A stretch of DNA of 64,000 nucleotides from CAVURS01 sp963834425. GTDB lineage: Bacteria; Actinomycetota; Actinomycetes; Actinomycetales; CAVURS01. Within the stretch, counting starts at the first letter, position 1. Each line of letters begins with the position of its first letter. The translations under genes and the position numbers were made by a program. Below are positions 45,687-55,362 of the stretch, piece by piece. The DNA is taken from positions 310,001-374,000 of the forward strand of contig CAWIBR010000013.1 of assembly GCA_963834425.1 (NCBI GenBank), written 5' to 3'. Under the pieces are notes generated by a model that worked only from the letters and a program-made list of their open reading frames with translations, ran no database searches and had not been told where the DNA came from.

Positions 45687-47285
45687 GTGCGCGTCGTGCT
45701 GGTGCTCGACCCGCGGCCGGGCGAGCTACCGGCGGACCAGATCGCCATGCCCGAGGGCGGCACCCTGCTCGACGAGGTGGGCGCTCGAGCCGTCGTCGAG
45801 GCCGGCCAGGTCACGGGTCTGGTCCGAGGTGCGGCCGAGGTCGAGGCCCTCCTCTCCTCCGCGGCCGAAGCTCCGGGTCCGATCGCGTTGGTCGATGCCG
45901 GCGCGCTCGCCCTGGCGACGACGTACGGCGATGTGGTGGCCGACCCGCGAGCCGAGAGCTCGGCCCTGCGGACGGCGGGCGGGCGGGCGCTCGCGGTGCG
46001 ACTGGGCCCGGAAGCGGCCCGGGATCCTGACACCCTCGACCTGATCGGCCGCAGCCTGCAGCGGGCGACGCGGGGCGCCGCGCTGGGCGTCCTGGCCGAC
46101 GCGCTCGTCGCCGCCCGGTGGCCGGTTCGTGCGGTCGCTCCGGGCGACTTCCCGTTGGCCGTCGTGGGCGACCCGGCCGCCTTGGCCACCGCCCTCGGTC
46201 GGGAGCGGGAAGTCGACGAGGCCGCGCTTCGGCTGCGGCGCTCCTCGCGCGCCGACGACGGCTTCCTGTCGACCTTCCTGATCCGGCCGATCTCCCGGCA
46301 GCTGACCAAACGCGCCGTCCCAGCGGGCCTGCGCCCGGCCGCCATCACGGCCGTCTCGGGTGTCCTCGGCCTCGCGGCCGCCGCGGCCTACGCCGGCGGC
46401 GGGCGAGGTTGGCTGGTCGCCGGATCCCTGTTGCTGTTGCTCTCCCTGGTCATCGACTGCGTCGACGGTGAGGTGGCGCGTTACACGCGCACCTTCTCTC
46501 CGCTCGGGGGCTGGCTGGACGTCGGGTCGGACCGGGTCAAGGAGTACGCCGTCTACGCCGGTCTGGCCTGGGCCGCTGACCCGCACGCCTGGGGGCTCGC
46601 GGCCGCCGCGTTCGCCGTGCTCGTCGTGCGGCACTTCGTCGATTTCGGTTATGCCGCAGCGATTTCCGCCACCACGTCAACCCGGGCGAGCCGATCACCG
46701 GTGGCCGCGCTGTCCGAGCGCACCTCCGGCCGGCCGGCGGTGAAGTGGGCCAAGCGGGCCGTCGTCATGCCGGTCGGCGAGCGCACCATCATCCTGGCCG
46801 TGCTGACGCCGATCATCGGCCCGCGCTGGACCCTCTGGGTCCTGCTCGTCACCGGGTGCATCGCCGCGGCGTACACCCTGGCCGGTCGGCTCGGCCGGAT
46901 GGCGGCACTGAGCGGGCGGGCCCGGGTGAGCTGGCTGGCGCCGGCGCTGGCCCGGCTGGTCGAGCAGGGCGGCCTGGTCCTGCTGGTCGGCCTGACCCGG
47001 CCGGCCGCGCTGGCCGGCGCCTACCTGCTGCTCGCCGCGATCGCGATCCACCAGTACGACGTGGTCTACCGGAGCCGCCTCACGGGGGCCGACCCCGATC
47101 GGGCCCGGACCCGGCTGGACCGGGTCCCGTGGCCGGTGCGGGTGGTCGTGGTGGCAGCGCTGACGCTCGCCCTGCCCGCCGGCCCGCTGGGCTGGGTGCT
47201 GGCCGCCCTCGGCGTGGTCGTCGGCGTGGCGGCGGTCGCGGACAGCGTGCTGTGGTGGCGCTCGTTTGTACGCTCGGGCCTGTGA
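45687..47285 (+). CDS. CDP-alcohol phosphatidyltransferase with a long N-terminal domain
   Basis: A 532-residue membrane enzyme. The motif Asp-x2-Asp-Gly-x2-Ala-Arg-x8-Gly-x3-Asp-x3-Asp is complete in DCVDGEVARYTRTF then SPLGGWLDVGSD (about residues 256-281). The first 190 residues are a soluble domain that looks like a nucleotidyltransferase remnant (MPEGGTLLDEVGARAV, VADPRAESSALRTAG); the rest has about ten helices. This architecture is typical of actinobacterial DUF5941-type proteins. It joins an alcohol phosphate from a CDP-alcohol to a lipid or polymer acceptor; the alcohol is not known. GTG start, 19 bases after the ATPase stop. Confidence 0.85.
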   Translation: MRVVLVLDPRPGELPADQIAMPEGGTLLDEVGARAVVEAGQVTGLVRGAAEVEALLSSAAEAPGPIALVDAGALALATTYGDVVADPRAESSALRTAGGRALAVRLGPEAARDPDTLDLIGRSLQRATRGAALGVLADALVAARWPVRAVAPGDFPLAVVGDPAALATALGREREVDEAALRLRRSSRADDGFLSTFLIRPISRQLTKRAVPAGLRPAAITAVSGVLGLAAAAAYAGGGRGWLVAGSLLLLLSLVIDCVDGEVARYTRTFSPLGGWLDVGSDRVKEYAVYAGLAWAADPHAWGLAAAAFAVLVVRHFVDFGYAAAISATTSTRASRSPVAALSERTSGRPAVKWAKRAVVMPVGERTIILAVLTPIIGPRWTLWVLLVTGCIAAAYTLAGRLGRMAALSGRARVSWLAPALARLVEQGGLVLLVGLTRPAALAGAYLLLAAIAIHQYDVVYRSRLTGADPDRARTRLDRVPWPVRVVVVAALTLALPAGPLGWVLAALGVVVGVAAVADSVLWWRSFVRSGL

Positions 47286-48049
47286 CCGAGCGCCCGACGC
47301 TGGCCGAGCTGCGCGCCGTCGCCCAGCCCGAGTCGACGATGTCCCGGCGCAACGCCGAGCACTGGCTGGCCCGCCTGCTGCTGCGCAAGATCTCGCTGCG
47401 GATCACCCGGGTGCTGATCCGCACGCCGGTCTCGGCCAACCAGCTCACCAGCCTGATGATCGTCGTCGGCCTGCTGGCCGCGGTGGCGGCCGGGCTGAGC
47501 GGTCTGGCCACGGCGGTGCTCGCGTTCGTCGGCGTGCAGGTCTATTTCATGCTCGACCTGTGTGACGGCGAGGTGGCTCGCTGGCGCGACACCAAGAGCG
47601 TGACGGGTGTCTACCTGGACCGGGTCGGCCACTACTTCGTGGAGGCCGCCCTGCTCTGCGCCTACGGCTTCCGGGCCGGCGGGCAGCACCTGGGCGGCTG
47701 GTCGACCGCGGGCGTGGCCGCCGCGCTGTGCGCCGTCCTGGTCAAGAGCGAGTCGGACCTGGTCGACGTGGCGCGGGTCCGCTCCGGCCTGGCCGCCGCG
47801 TCGGACGACGCAGCCGCACCGCGCAGCGCGGCCCTGGGCGCAGTGCGCCGAGCCGCGCAGCTGCTCAAGATCCACCAGCTCACGGGAGCGTTGGAGTCGT
47901 CGTTCCTGCTGCTGATCGCGGCGGTGGTCGACGCCGCGACGGGCACTCTGCACGGCTCGCAGGTCTTGACCGGGCTGATGCTCGGGATCGCGGCCACGAT
48001 GGTCGTGCTGCACCTGGCCGGGATCATGGTCTCGCGGCGCCTGCGATGA
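47282..48049 (+). CDS. CDP-alcohol phosphatidyltransferase with Asp-to-His change in the motif
   Basis: A 255-residue membrane protein with six helices. The family motif reads DLCDGEVARWRDT then VTGVYLDRVGH (about residues 90-115): all elements are there except the last Asp, which is His. In the family the final Asp is the proposed catalytic base. The preceding gene has the complete motif. The GTG at 47282 overlaps the previous stop (GTGA). The pair may act as two subunits, or this one may use a different base. Function otherwise unknown. Confidence 0.85.
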   Translation: MTERPTLAELRAVAQPESTMSRRNAEHWLARLLLRKISLRITRVLIRTPVSANQLTSLMIVVGLLAAVAAGLSGLATAVLAFVGVQVYFMLDLCDGEVARWRDTKSVTGVYLDRVGHYFVEAALLCAYGFRAGGQHLGGWSTAGVAAALCAVLVKSESDLVDVARVRSGLAAASDDAAAPRSAALGAVRRAAQLLKIHQLTGALESSFLLLIAAVVDAATGTLHGSQVLTGLMLGIAATMVVLHLAGIMVSRRLR

Positions 48050-48052
48050 CCC

Positions 48053-48922
48053 GTGAGTGAGCTCAGCCTCTCGTGCGTGATCCTCACGATGGGCGACCGG
48101 CCGGCCGAGCTGGACCGGGCCGATCGCGAGTGTTGCCTCCCAGCAAGGAGATCCGCCCGAGATCCTGGTGGTCGGCAACGGCGTTGACGTCGAGCCCGTT
48201 GCCCGCTGCGGCTCGCTTCCTGCGCCTCCCGGACAACGTGGGGATCCCGGCCGGCCGCAACGCCGGTGCGGCCGCGACCTCGGGCGAGCTCGTGCTCTTC
48301 CTCGACGACGACGGCTGGCTCCCGGAGACCACCGCCCTGGAGCGAGGTGCGGGCGGCGTTCGCGGCCGACCCGCGGCTGGGCATCGTCTCGTTGCGGATC
48401 GCCGACCCCGAGACCGGACGGACCCAACGACGGCACGTGCCCAAGCTGCGCGCGGCCGACCCCGCGCGCTCGGCCGAGGTGACGACCTTCCTCGGGGGCG
48501 CCAGTGTGATCCGGCGGAGCGTGCTCGAGCGGGTCGGCGGCCTACCGGAGGAGTTCTTCTACGCCCACGAGGAGACCGACCTGGCCTGGCGGGCGCTCGA
48601 TGACGGCTGGCGGATCCGCTACCTCGCCGAGGTGTTGATGTACCACCCGGCGACGGCACCCGGCCGGCATGCGGCGTACCTGCGGCTGAACGCCCGCAAC
48701 CGGGTCTGGCTGGCGCGCCGGCGCCTGCCCTGGGTGCTCGTTCCCGTCTATCTCGGCGTGTGGTCCGCCCTGACCGTCGCCCGAACCCGCCCGCTGGGAG
48801 CGGTCCGGGTCTGGTGGGCCGGGTTCGTCGAAGGGTGGCGCACCGACCCGGGGCAGCGGCAGCCGATGAGCTGGCGGACCGTGGCCCGGATGACCCGGCT
48901 GGGCCGGCCGCCGATCATCTGA
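48053..48922 (+). CDS. GT2 family glycosyltransferase (frame-broken 5' half)
   Basis: A rhamnosyl-transferase-like GT2 protein of about 290 residues. LSLSCVILTMGDRPAELDRA, NVGIPAGRNAGAAATSGELV with VLFLDDDGWLPET (DDD metal site), EVTTFLGGASVIRRSVLERV and FFYAHEETDLAWRALDDGW are visible, the last holding the acidic catalytic base. Breaks near 48128, 48205 and 48350. The GTG at 48053, four bases after the previous stop, is chosen since the first beta-strand starts directly. It ends the five-gene exporter operon. Confidence 0.83.
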
Positions 48923-49068
48923 GACCGACGACACAGCCGACGCGCGACGACACACCGAGTGAGGTTCGGGCAAAATCTTCGACGCTGAGTGATGATCGGG
49001 TCACAGGTTGTCTCAAATTTGGCCCCAATGGGTTGCACAGGTCACAGCAGTAACGGACTCTGTTCTGC
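48923..49068 (+). promoter_or_regulatory. Long AT-richer gap with two GGTCACAG direct repeats before the amidase gene
   Basis: This 146-base gap is the most AT-rich part of the surroundings. GGTCACAG occurs at 48999-49006 and 49040-49047, each followed by a half-site-like GT pentamer (GTCTC at 49011 after the first, GTAAC at 49050 after the second). The pattern resembles direct-repeat sites of the actinobacterial wall regulator MtrA, which controls cell-wall hydrolase genes. The match is by eye only. Confidence 0.35.
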
Positions 49069-51812
49069 ATGCCCTCTCGTCCTGCTGCCCTTCGCGTTGC
49101 GGCGCTGACGGCGGCCACCCTGGTCGCGACGGGTCTCGCGGTCGCCTCTCCCGCCATCGCCGCCGGGCCGAAAACCCCGCACGTCCACCCGGTCGACCCG
49201 GTGCAGCGCTCGACGCCGCTGACGACCGTCGACCTGGGCGGGGTGGCCCAGCCGCGCGCCCTGGTGGCGCCCTCGGTGACCGTCGCCAAGGCGGCGGCCC
49301 GCTCGGCCGAGGCGGTCGGGACCGGCCTGGCCACCGCTGCCCTGACCCCAGCGATCACGGTCAAGAGCGGGATCTCGGTCGTCGGTGCCACCTGGCCGGA
49401 CGGCGCGATGCCCGCGGCGGCGCGGCTGCTGATCCGCACCTCGAAAGGCGGCACCTGGTCGGCCTGGCAGGCGCTGGACTCCGATGATGGCCACGACCCG
49501 GACCCCGGCACCGCTGAGGCGGCGCACGAGCGGGGTGGCACCCAGCCCTACGTCGTGACCGACGCCAGCGCCGTACAGGTGCGGCTGGACACTGCGAGCG
49601 GCACCGCGCCGCAGGGGGCCAGCGTCGACGTGGTCGATCCCGGGCACCAGCAGCGCCGACGCCCAGGTCGGCACCGCGACGCCGGGGGCCGCGCAGGCGG
49701 CCGCTGCGCAACCGACGATCTACTCGCGCGCCGACTGGGGCGCCGACGAGTCGCTGCGCAGGGCCGCCCCGGTCTACGGCTCGATCCAGGCGGCCTTCGT
49801 GCACCACACGGTCAGCCAGAACGACTACACCGCGGCCGAGGTGCCGGCGATCATCCGGGGCATCTACGCCTTCCACGTCAACGGCCGCGGCTGGAACGAC
49901 ATCGGCTACAACTTCCTGGTCGACCGGTTCGGCCGGATCTGGGAGGGCCGGTACGGCGGGATCGCGCTGCCCGGTCGTCGGCGCCCACACCAAGGGCTAC
50001 AACTCCGAGTCGTTCGCGATGTCGGCCATCGGCGACTACGACACCGCGCACGTGCCGTCGGCGATCGTCAGTGCCTACGAGCGCCTGTTCGCCTGGAAGC
50101 TCAGCCTGCACGGCGTCCCGGCGGTCGGCACGGTCGTCCTGAACGGCAAGCGGATCAACCGGATCTCCGGCCACCGCGATGTCGAGTCGACCATCTGTCC
50201 CGGCCGATATCTGTACGCCGACCTGCCCGCCATCCGGGCCGGGACGGCCGCCCGGATGGGCACCCTGCCTCGCCCCCAGCTCGCGCGCAGCCTGGACGGC
50301 AACGGCAGCCCCGACCTGTTGGCCAGCCCGGGCCCGACGGCGTCGACCTCGTTGCTGGTCTCTGACGCCCAGAGCCCGGTCGGCGGGTCCTCGGTCGTGG
50401 GTGCCAGCGGATGGGACTCCCTCGGCCTGCTCACGGTGAGCGCCGACCTCACCGGGGACCATCGCGCGGACCTGGTCGCCCGGGTGCCGTCCACCGGTCG
50501 CCTTCGGGTCTACGCCGGCACCGGGACCGGCCATTTCATCGCGTTGCCGGACACCGGTTCCGGCTGGAACTCCATCACCCACCTGATCGCGCCCGGTGAC
50601 GTGACGGGCGACGGCCGCGCCGACCTCTTGGCGGTCAACGCCGCCGGTCAGCTGCGGCTCTATATCGGCGACGGCGCTGGGGGCGTCCGCTACTCCGGGG
50701 TCGTGGGCGCCTCGGGGTGGAACGCCATGTCGATCATCACCGGCGTCGGTGACGCCACCGGCGACGGGCGCCCCGACCTGGTCGCGGTCAACGCCTCCAC
50801 CCATCTGCTGTACCTCTACCCGGGGGCCGGCGGCGGCCACCTCGGCGCGCGCCGCGAGATCGGCAGCGGTTGGCAGGTCGCCGACCGACTGTTCGGAGCC
50901 GGCGACGTGGACGGCGACGGCCGGGTCGACTTCGTGGCCCGCGAGGCAGGGACCGGCCGGATGCGCACCTACTTCGGCACGGGCACCGGCTCGTTCGGGA
51001 CCATGCTGCGCTGGGGCTCGAGCTACCAGAACCTGTCCACCGTCATCGGCGGCGCAGACCTGAACGGTGACGGCATCCCCGACCAGCTCGGCGTCTACCA
51101 CGGCGAGCTGCTGCTCTATCCCGGCACCGGTCAGCGCGAGTTCAGCGCGTCCAGTCAGCTCGGCGTCGATCTGCAGGGCACCGACCACGCGTTCGTCGTC
51201 GGCGACGTCAACCGCGATGGGTACGCCGACGTGGTGGCCCGCGACACCGCGACGGGCAACCTCGAGCTCTGGACCGACCCGGGTCGCTCCAGCACGCCGA
51301 CGGCGCCGCGGGTCATCGGGACCGGCTGGTCGGGGATGAACCTGATCGCTCCGGCCGGCGATATCACCATGGACGGCGTGCCGGACATCCTGGCCCGGTC
51401 CGCGAGCACGGGAACGCTCTACGTCTACCCGCTCACGACGACCGGTGCGTTCAAGAAGTCCTACGTCGTCGCTACAGGGATGGGCTCGATGACCGAGATA
51501 CTCGGGGTGGGACCCAACGACGCCGATGCCGCCCCGGACGTGATCGCGCGCTCCAGCTCGGGTCAGCTGCTGCTCTACCCTGGCAACGGTCCCGGCCTTC
51601 TGCTCCCGCCGCGCGTCGTGCGCAACAGCACGTCCACCGTCGCGCAGTTCGTCGGCAGCGGTGACGTCGACGGCAACGGGACGGCCGATCTGGTCGCTCG
51701 CCTGACCACCGGCCAGCTCTACCTCTACCCCGGTGCCGGCGGCACCGGGGGCTACCTGACATCTCGGTCGCTCGTCCAGAACACATCGGCGGTGGGTCAT
51801 GAGCTCGGCTGA
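49069..51812 (+). CDS. Secreted N-acetylmuramoyl-L-alanine amidase with FG-GAP/VCBS repeats (two frame breaks)
   Basis: About 914 residues. A signal peptide (residues 1-32, ending ASPAIAA) leads to a linker domain and then an Amidase_2/PGRP domain (about 220-395): SRADWGADESLR, FVHHTVSQNDY with the first Zn His, IGYNFLVDRFGRIWEGRYGG and SGHRDVESTICPG with the second His. It cuts the amide between muramic acid and the stem peptide. From about residue 405 there are eight or nine repeats of about 51 residues with calcium-type loops (DVTGDGRADLLAV, DVDGDGRVDFVAR, DLNGDGIPDQLGV) that would form a beta-propeller. Breaks near 49648 and 49975. The stop overlaps the next gene by 14 bases. Confidence 0.9.
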
Positions 51813-53827
51813 CAACGCACGGCGTCCCCTCCGTCGCCTCCTCGCGATCGCGGCGGCCGGCGCCGTTGCCGCGGCGGGCGCCCTGGCGGTGGCCGCTCCG
51901 AGCCAGGCCGACCAGCGCTACCTGGAGCGCGGGCCGGCCACGATCGAGGTCGTCGGCCACGGCTTCGGCCACGGGCGCGGCATGTCCCAGTGGGGCGCCT
52001 ACGGCGCCGCTGTCTCGGGTCTGAGCTACAGCCAGATCCTGGCCTTCTACTACCCCGGCACGACGCTGTCCTCGCTCAGCGACCCCACGATGCGGGTCCT
52101 GATCAGCTCGGACACTGACGGCACGGTCGAGGTGCTGCCGTCGCACGGGCTGTCCTTGTGCCGCGCGGGCCTGGCCACGAGCACCCTGCTACCGACGGCC
52201 ACCCCGACGGCGTACCGACTGCTCATGTACAGCGGCACCCTGCGCCTGGAGTACTACTACTCAGGCGCGTGGCACCTCTCGGCCATGACCGTGGGCGGCA
52301 GCTCCGCGACGTTCACCCGGGGGACCAGCTGCACCAACCTGGCGTCCTACGCGATGACCCTGGTCCTGCCCTCGGGCGCCCATCGCGGCGTCCGCAGCGG
52401 GCTGCGGGCCCAGGTCGACGCCGGGCACGTGCGGACGGTCGGCGTGATGACGATGTCGAGCTACCTGTCCTCGGTCGTACCGTCCGAGATGCCCGCCGGC
52501 TGGAGCACGGCCGCCCTGCAGGCGCAGGCCGTCGCCGCCCGTTCGTACGCCGAGCGGTACCGGCTGGACAGCGGTGGCCCCACCCATCTGTGGGACATCT
52601 GCGACACGACGGCCTGCCAGGTCTTCAACGGCACCTCTTCCGAGTGGCCCACGTCGACCGCCGCGGTCTCGGCGACGGCCGGTCGGGTGCTGACGTACGG
52701 CGGCGAGCCGGCCTTCACCGAGTTCAGCGCGAGCAACGGCGGCTGGACGACCGCGGGGAGCTCGAGCACGCCGTACCTGGTCGCCAAGGCGGACCCGTAC
52801 GACGGCAAGGTCGCGTCGTACGGCTCCTCGCCCAACCCGCACACCTGGACGGCGTCGGTCTCGGTGTCCCGGCTGCGCAGCGCCTATCCCTCGATCGGGA
52901 CGCTCGAGTGGATCCAAGCCACCGCCCGCGATGGGAATGGTGACTTCGGAGGACGGACCGAAACCGTTGTGGTGCAGGGGAGTTCGGGCCATGTCACGTT
53001 GACGGGGTCGCAGTTCGCCTCCGCGGCGGGGTTGAAGTCGATCTGGTGGACAGTGCGCCACGCCTCGCCCGCCTACGACCTCAACGACAACGGCACGGCC
53101 GACGTCATCGCCCGCTCGTCGACGACGGGCGACGTGACCGGCTTCACCGGCACGGGCGCAGGCACCCTGGTCGCCGGCACCAGCCACACCGGCTGGGGCG
53201 GCAACACCGACGTGCTCCTGGCCGGCGACCTGACGGGCGACGGTCGCGCGGACATCCTCGCCCGGCGGACCGGCACCGGAGACGTCTACCTCTACCCCGG
53301 TGACGGGGACGGTTGGGTCAGCGCTGGTCACCTGGTCATGAGCTGGCCTGACCCGGCCCGGCCCGCTGTTCGCCGTCGGTGACATGTCGGGTGACGGGCA
53401 CGACGACGTGATGGGGATCGACAAGACCACCGGCGAGCTGCTGCTCTACCGCGGCAACGGTGACGGTGGCATCTCCTCGACCCCGTCGGTGGCCGGGACC
53501 GGGTGGGCCGGCTTCACCGCAGTCTTCGGCGCCGGCGACGTCAACGGGGACGGCTATCCGGACCTGATCGCCCGCGCGGCCGGCGGCGCCCTGATGCTCT
53601 ACACCGGCACCGGCACCGGGCGGTTCCACGCCGGCGTCTCGCTCGGCACGGGCTACGGCGGCTACACCCACCTGACCGGCGTCGGTGACCTCACCGGTGA
53701 CGGGCTCCCCGACGTGCTGGCCACGACGGCCACCGGGTCACTCGTGCTCTTCCCCGGCTCCGGATCGGGGCTCGCCCACGGCCACGTCGTCGGGTCCGGC
53801 TGGGCGGCCTACGACCTCATCTCCTGA
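51799..53827 (+). CDS. Secreted SpoIID/LytB-domain protein with FG-GAP repeats (one frame break)
   Basis: About 676 residues. After a signal peptide (residues 1-36) comes GHGFGHGRGMSQWGAYG, a motif that marks SpoIID/LytB proteins, and the SpoIID domain with VVPSEMPAGWSTAALQAQAV (about residue 228). SpoIID is a peptidoglycan lytic transglycosylase in Bacillus; LytB of Bacillus modifies the amidase LytC. Five repeats of about 50 residues follow (DLTGDGRADILAR, DVNGDGYPDLIAR, DLTGDGLPDVLAT), like those of the amidase just upstream, with which it overlaps by 14 bases. Break near 53345. It ends 11 bases into the convergent scoB gene. Confidence 0.88.
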
Positions 53828-54446
53828 CCGGCGCCCCGGTCTGGTCCTGCACCTCGTCGAAGCTGACGCCGGGTGCGAGCTCGCGCAGCACCAGGCCGTG
53901 GTCGGTGACGTCCAGGACGCACAGGTCGGTGATGATCCGGTGGACCACCCGCTGCCCGGTCAGCGGCAGCGTGCACTGGGTGAGGATCTTGGGGGAGCCG
54001 TCGCGGGCCACGTGCTCCATCAGCACGATGACGTGGCGGGCGCCGTGGACCAGGTCCATCGCCCCGCCCATGCCCTTGACCATCTTGCCGGGGATCATCC
54101 AGTTGGCGATGTCCCCGCCCTCGCTGACCTGCATGGCGCCCAGGATGGCGGCGTCGACCTTCCCGCCGCGGATCATCCCGAAGCTGGTGGCGGAGTCGAA
54201 GAACGACGCGCCGCGGCGCAGCGTGACGGTCTCCTTGCCGGCGTTGATCAGGTCCGGGTCCTCTTCTCCGGCATAGGGATACGCGCCCACGCCCAGGATG
54301 CCGTTCTCGGACTGCAGCACGATCTCGACGTCTTCGGGCACGTAGTTCGGGACCAGGGTCGGCAGCCCGATGCCCAGGTTGACGTAGGAGCCGTCGGACA
54401 GCTCCCGCGCGGCCCGCGCGGCCATCTCCTCTCGCGTGAGCGCCAT
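53817..54446 (-). CDS. scoB: 3-oxoacid CoA-transferase subunit B
   Basis: ScoB, with ScoA, moves CoA from succinyl-CoA to a 3-oxoacid such as acetoacetate. The 209-residue subunit has LGIGLPTLVPNYVP at the start, the catalytic Glu in VLQSENGILGVG, GGKVDAAILGAMQVSEGG and IPGKMVKGMGGAMDLVHG. All blocks and the length match. The ATG at 54446 follows the scoA stop by one base (TGACATG). The frame is intact. Confidence 0.95.
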   Translation of the reverse strand: MALTREEMAARAARELSDGSYVNLGIGLPTLVPNYVPEDVEIVLQSENGILGVGAYPYAGEEDPDLINAGKETVTLRRGASFFDSATSFGMIRGGKVDAAILGAMQVSEGGDIANWMIPGKMVKGMGGAMDLVHGARHVIVLMEHVARDGSPKILTQCTLPLTGQRVVHRIITDLCVLDVTDHGLVLRELAPGVSFDEVQDQTGAPVRR

Positions 54447-54447
54447 G

Positions 54448-55227
54448 TCAGCCGCCCGTCCTCTCGCGCGTCGTACGGCGTTCGATCCGCTTGTCGGCCA
54501 CCTGGTCCGGGGCCAACGCCACGACCCGCTGGACGTAGATGCCGGGCAGGTGGATCTGGTCCGGGTCCAGCTCGCCGGGGGGCACCAGCTCCTCGACCTC
54601 GGCGATGGTGACCCGCCCGGCCATCGCGCACAGCGGGTTGAAGTTGCGGGCACTCTCGTGGAAGACCAGGTTGCCGTGCCGGTCGCCGCGGGCAGCCCGG
54701 ACCAGCGCGAAGTCCGGGGTCAGCGCGGTCTCCAGGACGTAGCCGCGGCGCTGCCCGGCGACGTCGAACTCGCGGGTCTCCTTGGCCGGTGAGGCGACCT
54801 GCACCGACCCATCGCTCCCGTACCGCCAGGGCAGGCCCCCCTCGGCCACCTGAGTGCCGACGCCGGTCGCGGTGAAGAACGCCGCGATCCCGGCGCCGCC
54901 GGCTCGTAGCCGCTCGGCCAGCGTGCCCTGCGGGGTCAGCTCGACCTCCAGCTCGCCGTGGAGGTACTGCCGCTCGAACTCCTTGTTCTCCCCGACATAG
55001 GAAGCGACCATCCGCCGGATCCGCCGGGCCCGCAGCAGCAGACCCAGCCCCCAGTCATCCACGCCGCAGTTGTTCGAGACCGCCTCCAGATCGCTGGTGC
55101 CGGCCTCCAGCAAGGCCGCGATCAGCGCGCTCGGGATGCCACACAACCCGAACCCACCCACCGCCAACGACGCACCATCAGGGATATCAGCGACGGCCAA
55201 CGCCGCGGAGGGGACCACCTTGTCCAT
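54448..55227 (-). CDS. scoA: 3-oxoacid CoA-transferase subunit A
   Basis: The alpha subunit, 259 residues. Landmarks are AVGGFGLCGIPSALI in the CoA-binding half, VSNNCGVDDWGLGLLL, ELEVELTPQGTLAERLRAGG and FFTATGVGTQVAEGG. The pair serves ketone-body or branched/aromatic acid breakdown; no other genes of such a pathway are next to it. A TAGGGT hexamer (55234-55239, minus) sits 6 bases before the ATG, fitting leaderless transcription. Confidence 0.95.
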   Translation of the reverse strand: MDKVVPSAALAVADIPDGASLAVGGFGLCGIPSALIAALLEAGTSDLEAVSNNCGVDDWGLGLLLRARRIRRMVASYVGENKEFERQYLHGELEVELTPQGTLAERLRAGGAGIAAFFTATGVGTQVAEGGLPWRYGSDGSVQVASPAKETREFDVAGQRRGYVLETALTPDFALVRAARGDRHGNLVFHESARNFNPLCAMAGRVTIAEVEELVPPGELDPDQIHLPGIYVQRVVALAPDQVADKRIERRTTRERTGG

Positions 55228-55233
55228 GCCCGG

Positions 55234-55239
55234 ACCCTA
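55234..55239 (-). promoter_or_regulatory. -10-like TAGGGT of scoAB
   Basis: TAGGGT on the minus strand is 6 bases upstream of the scoA ATG. The rest of the 135-base divergent gap (55240-55362) must hold the promoter of the peptidase gene, but I see no firm element there apart from AAGGGG directly before its ATG. Confidence 0.45.
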
Positions 55240-55362
55240 TCCAGCGGCCGAACGGGTGAATGCTGGGCACTCTGCCGTGGCGCAGGGTGACGGAAGTGAC
55301 CCGTGGGACGAAGGAACTAGTCCAGGTGTCAAGTCGACGCGCCGAGGCGCCGAAAGGGGACT

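Noticed and set aside
50440..51720. A CRISPR-like or tandem DNA repeat array in the amidase gene
   Set aside because: The 150-base periodicity is protein-level (FG-GAP repeats); DNA units are too diverged and there are no spacers.
55240..55362. A riboswitch (such as the c-di-AMP ydaO type) before the wall peptidase gene
   Set aside because: Such elements are common before actinobacterial wall hydrolases, but I could not find the conserved ydaO blocks and the gap is short.
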